A DNA stretch of 30,722 nucleotides from an uncultured Prevotellaceae bacterium (GTDB lineage Bacteria > Bacteroidota > Bacteroidia > Bacteroidales > Bacteroidaceae): assembly GCA_937902455.1 (NCBI GenBank), contig CALELI010000074.1, positions 1 to 30,722 on the forward strand. The letters are read 5' to 3'. The position numbers and the translations under genes are program-made. This document shows, piece after piece, positions 24,007 through 30,722 of this stretch (the stretch's first letter is position 1; each line of letters starts with the position of its first letter). Below the pieces are notes generated by a model that did no database searches, was not told the DNA's origin, and saw only the letters and a list, made by a program, of their open reading frames with translations.

Positions 24007-26196
24007 TTATTTTATGAACAGCAGTTCCCTGTATTTCACCAGCGTCCACAACTGGTCGTCGACGACCATCTCGAGGGCGTCGGCATGCTGGCGGATTTCC
24101 TCCATGAGCGGCACCACGTTGTCGTGGAAGGCGATAGCTCTGGCTCTCTGGTCCTGGAGCGCATAGGCTTCGCCCCTCAGTCGGCTCATCTTCTCCACCT
24201 CGGCAAGGATGCAACTTATGTGCTCGCCGATTCGTCGGATGAGCACCTTGTCCTCGTACGAGAGGGCATCCGCCTCGTCCTTCCCGAACACCTCCCGTGT
24301 CTTCATCACGTTCTCGAGCAGGGTCGACTGGTAACGTTTTGCCGGCGGCAGTACGTGGTTGATGACGAGGTCGCCGAGCACTCTGGATTCTATCTGCAGT
24401 TTCATGGAGTAGTTCTCCCATTTCACGTCGCAGCGTGATATCAGCTCGTTCTTCGTCAGCACTCCCGTGTTGTGGAACATGTTGACGGTATGTTCGGTGA
24501 GGTAGTTGTCGATGATGACCGGCACACTGGTCTCGCAGTCAAGTCCACGCTTCTCTGCCTCTGCCTTCCATTCGTCGCTGTAGCCGTTTCCGTCGAAACG
24601 CACGGCATGACATTCGCTGATACATTTCTTGATGACGGCAAACAAGGCCCTTTCTTTCGGCTCGCCTTCGTCTATGAGGGCATCCACTTCCATGCGGAAG
24701 AGGTTGAGTTGCTGTGCCACAGCTGCGTTCAGTGCCAGCATGGCAGCTCCGCAGTTGGCCGAGGAACCCACGGCACGGAACTCGAACCTGTTTCCAGTGA
24801 AGGCAAACGGCGAGGTCCTGTTCCTGTCTGTGTTGTCGAGGAGGATTTCCGGGATGTTGCCCACACCCAGTTTCATCTCCTTCTTGGCGTTGATGACTAT
24901 ACCTTTGTCTACCGATGCGTTTTCTATGAGGTCGAGTGCGTCGTTGAGTTGCTTGCCCAGGAACACGGATATGATGGCTGGTGGTGCCTCGCTGGCTCCC
25001 AGACGGTGAGCGTTGGTGGCCGACGAGATGGAGGCTTTCAGCAATCCGTTGTTGTCCTGCACGGCTTTCAGCACGTTCACGAGGAAGGTGACGAACTGCA
25101 GGTTGGTGTACGGGTTCTTTCCCGGAGCAAGCAGGTTGGTGCCTGTGTTCGTGCCGATTGACCAGTTGCAGTGTTTTCCCGAGCCGTTCACTCCTCCGAA
25201 TGGCTTCTCGTGGAGGAGGACCCTGAAGTGGTGACGGTGTGCTATTTTCTCCATCAGCGACATTATCAGCTGGTTGTGGTCGCTGCTCAGGTTGGCTTCT
25301 TCGTAGATTGGTGCCAGTTCGAACTGGTTGGGTGCAGCCTCGTTGTGACGTGTCTTCACAGGTATTCCGAGTCGGAGCGCCTCTACTTCCAGTTCGGTCA
25401 TGAACTGCAGCACTCTCTCCGGGATGGTCCCGAGATAATGGTCTTCGAGTTGCTGGCTCTTCGATGCGGAATGTCCCATGAGGGTCCTTCCTGTCATCAG
25501 CAGGTCGGGACGTGCCTCGTAGAGGGCTTCGTCTACGAGGAAGTACTCCTGTTCCCAGCCGAGATAGGTGATCACTCTTTTCACGTTCCTGTCGAAGTAG
25601 TTGCACACACCCGTTGCGGCCTTGTCGAGTGCTGCTATGGAACGGAGTAGCGGGGTCTTGTAGTCAAGTGCTTCTCCTGTATAGGCAACGAAGATGGTAG
25701 GGATGCACAGGTGGTCGCCTATCACGAATGCCGGCGAAGATGGGTCCCATGCCGAGTAGCCTCGTGCCTCGAAGGTGTTCCTGATTCCTCCGTTCGGGAA
25801 ACTGCTCGCGTCTGGTTCCTGCTGGTAGAGTACTGTGCCTGAGAACTCTTCCATCACGTTGCCGTCCTGAGCGATACCGATGAATCCGTCGTGCTTCTCT
25901 GCCGTCCTTCCTGTCAGTGGCTGGAACCAGTGGGTGTAGTGCGTGGCACCTTGTTCCATAGCCCATTTCTTCATGCCTACGGCCACACAGTCGGCGATGT
26001 CTCTGCTGAGTGGCTTGTCGTTGTCGATCACGTCGAACAGCTGTGCCAGTATTGGTCCGGCTATATAGTCAGCCATTCTCTTCCTGGTGAATACCTTCTC
26101 CCCGAAGAAGTCCTCCACATGCACACTCGGCACATCCACCCCCACAGGCTCATGCCCCCATGCTTTCTCCAAAACCCTGAAACGAATATTATCCAT
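24007..26196 (-). CDS. glnN: Glutamine synthetase type III
   Basis: A 729-residue GSIII, the ATP-dependent ammonia-assimilating enzyme common in Bacteroidetes; the length is typical. Family segments are 'FGEKVFTRKRMADYI' near the N-terminus, 'NEAAPNQFELAPIYEEANLS', 'KPFGGVNGSGKHCNWSIGTN' (substrate and ammonium site region) and 'NRTSPFAFTGNRFEFR' (ATP and glutamate site region). It is transcribed away from the luxS operon. No TAnnTTTG promoter is seen in the 48 bp between its ATG and the 193-bp element. The promoter is therefore either atypical, inside the element, or was separated from the gene by insertion of the element. Confidence 0.96.
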   Translation of the reverse strand: MDNIRFRVLEKAWGHEPVGVDVPSVHVEDFFGEKVFTRKRMADYIAGPILAQLFDVIDNDKPLSRDIADCVAVGMKKWAMEQGATHYTHWFQPLTGRTAEKHDGFIGIAQDGNVMEEFSGTVLYQQEPDASSFPNGGIRNTFEARGYSAWDPSSPAFVIGDHLCIPTIFVAYTGEALDYKTPLLRSIAALDKAATGVCNYFDRNVKRVITYLGWEQEYFLVDEALYEARPDLLMTGRTLMGHSASKSQQLEDHYLGTIPERVLQFMTELEVEALRLGIPVKTRHNEAAPNQFELAPIYEEANLSSDHNQLIMSLMEKIAHRHHFRVLLHEKPFGGVNGSGKHCNWSIGTNTGTNLLAPGKNPYTNLQFVTFLVNVLKAVQDNNGLLKASISSATNAHRLGASEAPPAIISVFLGKQLNDALDLIENASVDKGIVINAKKEMKLGVGNIPEILLDNTDRNRTSPFAFTGNRFEFRAVGSSANCGAAMLALNAAVAQQLNLFRMEVDALIDEGEPKERALFAVIKKCISECHAVRFDGNGYSDEWKAEAEKRGLDCETSVPVIIDNYLTEHTVNMFHNTGVLTKNELISRCDVKWENYSMKLQIESRVLGDLVINHVLPPAKRYQSTLLENVMKTREVFGKDEADALSYEDKVLIRRIGEHISCILAEVEKMSRLRGEAYALQDQRARAIAFHDNVVPLMEEIRQHADALEMVVDDQLWTLVKYRELLFIK

Positions 26197-26244
26197 ATCT
26201 TGTGTTGTTTTTGTTTTAGAAATTCTTCTATTTAGAAATTTCTT

Positions 26245-26437
26245 ACTTAACTTTCGGAAGTTTGCATGTATTTGATTTTAACATTAATCAAACATTAATC
26301 TGAACATTAATCAGACATTAATATTTTTATTAAAGACCGATTACTATTCGTTGTACAATCGAATACTATGAGTATTATATGTCTGATTAATGTCTTCATT
26401 AATGTCTGATTAATGTTTAAAAACATCCGAAACTTTA
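26245..26437. mobile_element. 193-bp palindromic element, copy 2 (MITE-like)
   Basis: Identical to copy 1 (16308-16500) except at 26258, and in the same orientation. It contains the same terminal inverted repeats, phased ACATTAAT octamers and central hairpin. The shared sequence stops exactly at ACTTTA on the right and at ACTTAACTTT on the left. Unlike copy 1, no clear direct repeat flanks it (ATTTCTT left, ATTTTTC right). Confidence 0.65.
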
Positions 26438-26441
26438 ATTT

Positions 26442-26476
26442 TTCATTATTCATTTTTCATTATTCATTTTTTATTA
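26442..26476. repeat. Heptad array of TTCATT type upstream of the luxS operon
   Basis: TTCATTA, TTCATTT, TTCATTA, TTCATTT and TTTATTA in perfect register. It abuts the right end of the palindromic element and ends one base before the -7 box, so it occupies the -33 region of that promoter. Confidence 0.65.
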
Positions 26477-26477
26477 C

Positions 26478-26485
26478 TACCTTTG
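26478..26485 (+). promoter_or_regulatory. -7 element for the luxS operon
   Basis: TACCTTTG matches TAnnTTTG, 11 bp before the ATG at 26497. At the -33 position the heptad array supplies TTTTC rather than TTTG. Transcription would begin within a few bases of the ATG, giving a nearly leaderless mRNA. Confidence 0.5.
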
Positions 26486-26496
26486 TAAGCGAATAT

Positions 26497-26778
26497 ATGG
26501 AACGGAAATATTATAACCAGTTAGTAGAGATTCTCTTGCTCAAGCCGAAAGGCCTGAAACTGTCTGCCATTGCAGCATATCTCTACAATGTCAATTCAGG
26601 CCTGTGGGTTGAAGAGGGTCTTTATGAGCGTATCTACTGGCAGACCAAGCGCTATCTCTACAGAGAGAGCAAGAAGAGAGGTTCCATATTCAAGAGCGTT
26701 AACGGCAAATGGGGATATTACGCCATCAAGCCTCACTACGCAAGACAACTCAGAATTCAATTCAAGGAGAATCATTGA
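26497..26778 (+). CDS. Small winged-helix-like protein encoded before luxS
   Basis: A 93-residue basic protein starting at the ATG 26497-26499 (MERKYYNQLVEILLL). The segment 'LKPKGLKLSAIAAYLYNVNS', then a helix-rich stretch with 'IYWQTKRYLYRESKKRGS', and the final 'IFKSVNGKWGYYAI' resemble a winged helix of the HARE-HTH kind (helix, helix, then a beta wing ending in a 'G.W..' strand). This is a pattern-based guess and not a firm family call. Its TGA overlaps the luxS ATG (TGATG), so the two are coupled. A DNA-binding role, perhaps regulating its own operon, is inference. Confidence 0.7.
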   Translation: MERKYYNQLVEILLLKPKGLKLSAIAAYLYNVNSGLWVEEGLYERIYWQTKRYLYRESKKRGSIFKSVNGKWGYYAIKPHYARQLRIQFKENH

Positions 26779-27248
26779 TGGAGAAAATAGCCAGTTTCAC
26801 TATTGACCATACCCGACTTCAGCGAGGCGTCTATGTCTCACGAAAGGACAAGGTTGGTGATAATGTCGTCACGACATTCGACATACGAATGAAAGTGCCT
26901 AATCAGGAGCCCGTACTTACCAACGAGGCCATCCACACCATAGAACACCTCGCAGCAACATTCCTCAGGAACCATAACGACTGGAAAGAAAAGATTGTCT
27001 ACTGGGGACCTATGGGGTGTCTGACAGGAAACTATCTTATCGTCAGCGGCGACTATTCTGCCGAGGACATCCTTCCACTCATGCGGGAGACCTTCTCGTT
27101 CATTGCAGACTACGAAGGCGAGATTCCGGGAGCCACTCCAAGGGAGTGCGGAAACTACAAGATGCAGTCGCTCGATGCGGCTAAGGCTGAAAGCAGGAAA
27201 TACCTAAACGAAGTTCTGAATGAAGACTGTCCGACTGTGTACCTGTAA
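26778..27248 (+). CDS. luxS: S-ribosylhomocysteine lyase
   Basis: A 156-residue metalloenzyme that splits S-ribosylhomocysteine into homocysteine and 4,5-dihydroxy-2,3-pentanedione, the precursor of autoinducer-2. The metal motif HTIEHL (His-x-x-Glu-His) is at about 53-58. The catalytic cysteine is in GPMGCLTGNY, and the third ligand cysteine is in RECGNYKMQSLDAAK. The start overlaps the stop of the preceding small gene by one base. The DUF2007 start lies inside the last 29 bases of luxS. Its substrate comes from the nucleosidase at 2354-2992. Confidence 0.95.
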   Translation: MEKIASFTIDHTRLQRGVYVSRKDKVGDNVVTTFDIRMKVPNQEPVLTNEAIHTIEHLAATFLRNHNDWKEKIVYWGPMGCLTGNYLIVSGDYSAEDILPLMRETFSFIADYEGEIPGATPRECGNYKMQSLDAAKAESRKYLNEVLNEDCPTVYL

Positions 27249-27435
27249 TTCCAACTACGAAGCCGAACTACTGAAGGACGCCCTGGACAAGGAAGGGATT
27301 GAGTGCATCCTGGGCAACCAGAACATGAGTGCGCTGTTCGGACCTATGATTGCAGCCTTTTCGGGAGTAGATGTATTTGTGTTTGAGGATGACGGCGAAC
27401 GAGCCGTAGAGATCTACAAGAAATGTTTGAACTGA
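27220..27435 (+). CDS. DUF2007-type small protein
   Basis: A 71-residue protein resembling the DUF2007 (putative prokaryotic signal-transducing, PII-like ferredoxin-fold) family: 'YEAELLKDALDKEGIECIL' followed by 'VDVFVFEDDGERAVEIYKK'. It opens with MKTVRLCTCN. The function of the family is not established. It overlaps luxS by 29 bp and uvrB by 13 bp, which fixes it in one compact operon. Confidence 0.75.
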   Translation: MKTVRLCTCNSNYEAELLKDALDKEGIECILGNQNMSALFGPMIAAFSGVDVFVFEDDGERAVEIYKKCLN

Positions 27436-29438
27436 CATCAGAATATAAGCCGACGGGCGACCAGCCCGAAGCAATAGCACAACTTACAGCCGGAGTCAAG
27501 GAAGGACTTCCGGCTCAAGTGTTATTAGGAGTGACCGGATCGGGAAAGACGTTCACGATTGCCAATGTCATCAACAACATCGGACGCCCTACCCTCATCC
27601 TCAGCCACAACAAGACACTTGCACACCAGCTCTACACGGAGATGAAACATTTCTTCCCGAACAACTCCGTAGAGTATTATGTCAGTTACTACGATTACTA
27701 CCAGCCGGAGGCCTACCTGCCATCAACCGACACTTACATCGAGAAAGACCTTGCCATCAACGAGGAAGTAGACCGTCTGCGTCTCTCTGCCGTGTCGGCA
27801 TTGCTCTCAGGAAGGAAGGACGTGATAGTAGTGTCGTCCGTCTCATGCATCTACGGCATGGGGTCGCCAATGGATTTCGGCAACAACGTCATTCCGATTT
27901 CCACAGGCAGTCAGATGGACATCAACACACTGCTCCGGAAACTCGTCGACTGTCTTTATGTCCGCAACGACATAGAGCTTACCCGCGGCCATTTCCGGGT
28001 AAAGGGTGATTCCGTAGACATCTACCTTGCCTACGACGAGAAGATTCTCCGTGTGAACTACGGCTGGGACGAGATAGAGAGCATCGAGGAAGTAGACCCA
28101 GAGACCAGTACCGTCATCTGCCGTCTTGACGACTACAAGATATACCCCGCCAACCTCTTCATGACCTCAAAGGACAGGGTCGACCAGGCAGTCAGGATGA
28201 TTCAGGATGACCTGATGGACAGAATCCATTTCTATGAAGACATTGGCGACATACCAAAGCGCAACCTCATCGAGACCCGTGTCAACAACGACCTCGAGAT
28301 GATAAAGGAACTGGGACACTGCTCTGGCATAGAGAACTATTCGCGCTATTTCGACGGAAGGCAAGCCGGAGAACGGCCATACTGTCTGCTCGACTTCTTT
28401 CCTGATGATTTCCTCCTGGTAATCGATGAGAGCCACGAGTCCATTCCTCAGATCCGTGCAATGTACGGAGGTGACAGAAAACGAAAGGAGACTCTCGTTG
28501 AATACGCATATCGTCTTCCTGCCGCCCTCGACAACCGTCCGCTCACCTTCGACGAATTCGAGGAACTGACCCCACAGACCATCTATGTCAGTGCCACTCC
28601 TGCCAACTACGAACTGGAGAAGAGCGAAGGCGTGATAGCCGAGCAACTCATACGCCCTACCGGATTGCTCGACCCGGAAATAGAGATCCGTCCTACGATG
28701 AACCAGGTAGACGACCTGCTCGAAGAGATTCAGGTCAGGGCTGAAAAAGATGAGAGGGTGCTCGTCACTACCCTCACGAAACGCATGGCAGAAGAGATGG
28801 CAGAATATCTCCTCAACGCAGGAGTGAGATGTACATACATCCACAGCGACATCGATACCTTCGAGCGAGTGGACATCCTCGACAAGCTTCGCAGAGGCGA
28901 ATACGATGTCATCGTCGGAGTCAATCTCCTGAGAGAGGGGCTCGACCTGCCGGAAGTATCACTTGTTGCCATCCTCGATGCTGACAAGGAAGGGTTCCTG
29001 CGCAGTCACAGGGCACTCACACAGACTATCGGACGTGCCGCACGAAACGTTAACGGAAAGGCCATTCTCTACGCCGACAGAATTACCGACAGCATGAGAA
29101 AGACCATCGACGAGACGGAGCGCCGCAGAACCAAGCAGCTGAAATACAACGAGGAGCACGGCATCACTCCTACCCAGATACAGAAAGCACAGAAGGCCAT
29201 ACAGGTCAACATGCCGGTTGACTACGCCAAGGGAGTCTATTACGACGAGATTGCCAGTCAGGTTGCCGAGGACGATCCTATCTGCCAGAAAATGGACGAG
29301 AGCCAGATTCGCAAGGCCATCGAGCACTCACGCAGTCTCATGCTCAAGGCTGCCGAAAAGATGGACTTCGTCATTGCCGCCCAGTACCGCGACGAGATGC
29401 TCAGATACGTCGAGATGCTCAATTCGGAAGAAAAATAA
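27423..29438 (+). CDS. uvrB: Excinuclease ABC subunit B
   Basis: A 671-residue DNA-damage verification helicase of nucleotide excision repair. Walker A GVTGSGKT is at 36-43, the beta-hairpin region 'YYVSYYDYYQPEAYLPSTD' follows, the DEAD-type motif is VIDESHES, and helicase motifs include 'ILDADKEGFLRS' and 'QTIGRAARN'. The C-terminal UVR motif region for UvrC contact is 'MDFVIAAQYRDEMLRYVEM'. Length and order are standard. The start overlaps the DUF2007 gene by 13 bp. Confidence 0.97.
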   Translation: MFELTSEYKPTGDQPEAIAQLTAGVKEGLPAQVLLGVTGSGKTFTIANVINNIGRPTLILSHNKTLAHQLYTEMKHFFPNNSVEYYVSYYDYYQPEAYLPSTDTYIEKDLAINEEVDRLRLSAVSALLSGRKDVIVVSSVSCIYGMGSPMDFGNNVIPISTGSQMDINTLLRKLVDCLYVRNDIELTRGHFRVKGDSVDIYLAYDEKILRVNYGWDEIESIEEVDPETSTVICRLDDYKIYPANLFMTSKDRVDQAVRMIQDDLMDRIHFYEDIGDIPKRNLIETRVNNDLEMIKELGHCSGIENYSRYFDGRQAGERPYCLLDFFPDDFLLVIDESHESIPQIRAMYGGDRKRKETLVEYAYRLPAALDNRPLTFDEFEELTPQTIYVSATPANYELEKSEGVIAEQLIRPTGLLDPEIEIRPTMNQVDDLLEEIQVRAEKDERVLVTTLTKRMAEEMAEYLLNAGVRCTYIHSDIDTFERVDILDKLRRGEYDVIVGVNLLREGLDLPEVSLVAILDADKEGFLRSHRALTQTIGRAARNVNGKAILYADRITDSMRKTIDETERRRTKQLKYNEEHGITPTQIQKAQKAIQVNMPVDYAKGVYYDEIASQVAEDDPICQKMDESQIRKAIEHSRSLMLKAAEKMDFVIAAQYRDEMLRYVEMLNSEEK

Positions 29439-29487
29439 TTCATTTTTCATTGTTCATTTTTCATTATTCATTTTTCATTGTTCATTT
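29439..29487. repeat. Heptad array of seven TTCATT-type units between uvrB and mutS2
   Basis: TTCATTT, TTCATTG, TTCATTT, TTCATTA, TTCATTT, TTCATTG, TTCATTT in perfect 7-bp register. It begins directly after the uvrB stop (29436-29438) and ends one base before the mutS2 ATG. It is the same repeat type as 26442-26476 and fills the whole intergenic gap. Confidence 0.75.
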
Positions 29488-29488
29488 A

Positions 29489-30722
29489 ATGACATACCCA
29501 GACAACTACGAAATAAAAATAGGATTCGATTCCGTACGCCGGATGCTGAAAGGCTACTGCCTCTCCTCTCTTGGAGAAGGACGGGTCGACGGCATGGAAT
29601 TTTCCAGACACTTCAAGTCTGTACAGACCCAGCTCCTGCAGACCAGCGAGTTCGTGAAGATCCTGCAGGAAGAGGATTTCCCTGCCGACAATTTCTTCGA
29701 CGTGAGAGATGTTCTCAAGCATATCCGTATCGAGAACACATGGCTGGATGCTGACCGCCTTTTCGAACTGCAACGCTCTCTCGACGCCATCGACAAGATT
29801 GTTGCCTTCTTCCGGAAATCGGAACTGTCGCCCAACCTCACCATCCTGGCACAGGATGTTCCCGTCTACCCGCACATCGTAAAACGAATATCACAGATTC
29901 TCGACAAGTACGGAAACATCAAGGACACAGCCTCACCGGAACTCCACGACATCCGACGCGCAATCACCAACACCACGAACGGCATATCACACCTTCTCCG
30001 TTCCATACTCTCTCAGGCAAAGACGGAAGGACTGGTGGAGAAGGACGCCTCCCCTACGATGCGCGACGGACGACTCGTAATCCCGGTTGCTCCTGCAATG
30101 AAACGGAAACTGAACGGCATTGTCCACGATGAGTCAGATACAGGTCGTACCGTGTACATCGAGCCGGCAGAAGTGGTTGAAGCCAACAACAAGATCCGTG
30201 AACTCGAGGCAGAGGAACGCCGTGAGATAATACGCATCCTCATGGAATTTGCCGACACCATTCGTCCTGAACTCAAGCCAATAGCCGAGTCATACGAATT
30301 TCTTGCCGATATCGACTTCATCCGGGCAAAGGCACGATTCGCAATCGACACCGGTAGCATCATGCCTCGTTTTGAGAACAAGCAGATAGTCGACTGGAGC
30401 ATGGCCGTCCACCCTATCCTGCGCATGTCACTTGCCAAGACGAACAGGAAAGTCGTTCCTCTCGACATTCTTCTTCACGGTCGCCAGCGCATACTTCTCA
30501 TATCTGGTCCTAATGCAGGAGGCAAGTCAGTGTGTCTGAAGACCGTAGGACTACTGCAGTATATGCTTCAATGCGGACTTCTCGTGCCAATGGCGGAGAG
30601 CAGCGTATGTGGCATGTTCGAAAACATATTCATCGACATAGGCGACGAGCAGAGTCTCGAAAACGACCTCTCGACATATTCCTCCCACCTTCTCAACATG
30701 AAGAACATGATGAAATGGGCAA
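29489..30722 (+). CDS. mutS2: MutS2 family endonuclease, 3' end outside the window
   Basis: An ATG at 29489-29491 opens a frame of 411 residues that runs off the window (MTYPDNYEIKIGFDSVRRML). MutS2 proteins suppress recombination or act on stalled ribosomes; the family lacks the mismatch-recognition domain of MutS and ends in a Smr nuclease domain. Seen here are the N-terminal domain and the ATPase start, with Walker A GPNAGGKS near residue 340, followed by 'DIGDEQSLENDLSTYSSHL'. The Smr domain would lie beyond the window. No promoter is seen in the heptad array before it, so transcription from the luxS-uvrB unit is likely. Confidence 0.92.
   Translation, partial: MTYPDNYEIKIGFDSVRRMLKGYCLSSLGEGRVDGMEFSRHFKSVQTQLLQTSEFVKILQEEDFPADNFFDVRDVLKHIRIENTWLDADRLFELQRSLDAIDKIVAFFRKSELSPNLTILAQDVPVYPHIVKRISQILDKYGNIKDTASPELHDIRRAITNTTNGISHLLRSILSQAKTEGLVEKDASPTMRDGRLVIPVAPAMKRKLNGIVHDESDTGRTVYIEPAEVVEANNKIRELEAEERREIIRILMEFADTIRPELKPIAESYEFLADIDFIRAKARFAIDTGSIMPRFENKQIVDWSMAVHPILRMSLAKTNRKVVPLDILLHGRQRILLISGPNAGGKSVCLKTVGLLQYMLQCGLLVPMAESSVCGMFENIFIDIGDEQSLENDLSTYSSHLLNMKNMMKWA

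Larger units (their letters stand above)
26197..26496. other. Divergent 300-bp intergenic region between glnN and the luxS operon
   Basis: Contains copy 2 of the 193-bp element (26245-26437), a TTCATT-type heptad array (26442-26476) and the -7 element of the luxS operon (26478-26485). The 48 bp next to glnN are AT-rich without a recognised signal. An ATG at 26413 gives an in-frame extension of the winged-helix-like ORF, but it lies within the element and is not taken as a start. Confidence 0.75.

Noticed and set aside
22505..24166. Long plus-strand open frame of about 553 codons opposite rhaB
   Set aside because: It lies antisense to the complete and well-conserved rhaB; its translation is rich in Cys, His, Leu and Val as expected from the complementary reading of a codon-biased gene, and it shows no family motif.
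26413..26496. Upstream ATG extending the winged-helix-like protein by 28 residues
   Set aside because: The extension (MFKNIRNFNFSLFIFHYSFF...) is encoded by the palindromic element and the TTCATT repeat array, and the -7 element at 26478-26485 lies downstream of that ATG.
29439..29487. Heptad array as a CRISPR
   Set aside because: Units are 7 bp and directly abutting, with no spacers and no cas genes in the window.

Overview
The window looks like a piece of a Bacteroidales chromosome, most likely Prevotellaceae. The support is: Bacteroidetes-type promoters (TTG, 19 bp, TAnnTTTG) at several gene starts, an Mfa2/FimB-like fimbrial lipoprotein, a type III glutamine synthetase, a phosphate-selective-type porin, a non-RhaT rhamnose transporter, and AT-rich intergenic DNA between moderately GC-balanced genes. 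No rRNA, tRNA, phage gene or intact insertion sequence was seen.

Layout. Positions 1-1206 (minus) hold the N-terminal part of an acyl-CoA ligase, divergent from a lipoprotein gene (1427-2338, plus). From 11165 down to 2354 runs a long minus-strand block: polyprenol-phosphate glycosyltransferase, dihydroorotase, 1-acylglycerol-3-phosphate acyltransferase, a RelA/SpoT-type nucleotide synthetase, a small MESH1-like HD hydrolase, a periplasmic NMT1/THI5-type binding protein, a Cache-HAMP-SpoIIE phosphatase, an RsbW-like ATPase, a STAS antagonist and MTA/SAH nucleosidase. The middle of this block reads as a signalling island: an alarmone synthetase/hydrolase pair followed by a partner-switching module whose receptor phosphatase is translationally coupled to a solute-binding protein. 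mfd (11247-14519), a possible 48-residue small protein and a DUF4143-type ATPase (14816-16168) follow on the minus strand.

A porin gene (16596-17645, plus) converges on the L-rhamnose operon, transcribed leftward from about 23950 as rhaB, rhaA, an MFS transporter, rhaD and the tRNA methylthiotransferase gene mtaB. The type III glutamine synthetase gene (24007-26196, minus) is divergent from a compact plus-strand operon: a small winged-helix-like protein, luxS, a DUF2007 protein, uvrB and, after a repeat array, mutS2 (runs off the window). MTA/SAH nucleosidase and LuxS, consecutive steps of S-adenosylhomocysteine recycling, are both present but about 24 kb apart.

The most unusual non-coding signals are: (1) a 193-bp palindromic element present twice with a single mismatch (16308-16500 and 26245-26437), each copy in a divergent intergenic region, probably a MITE-like mobile element; (2) period-7 (heptad) tandem repeats of differing sequence at nine gene junctions, several running into the last codons of genes; and (3) a triple 34-bp repeat upstream of the DUF4143 ATPase gene.
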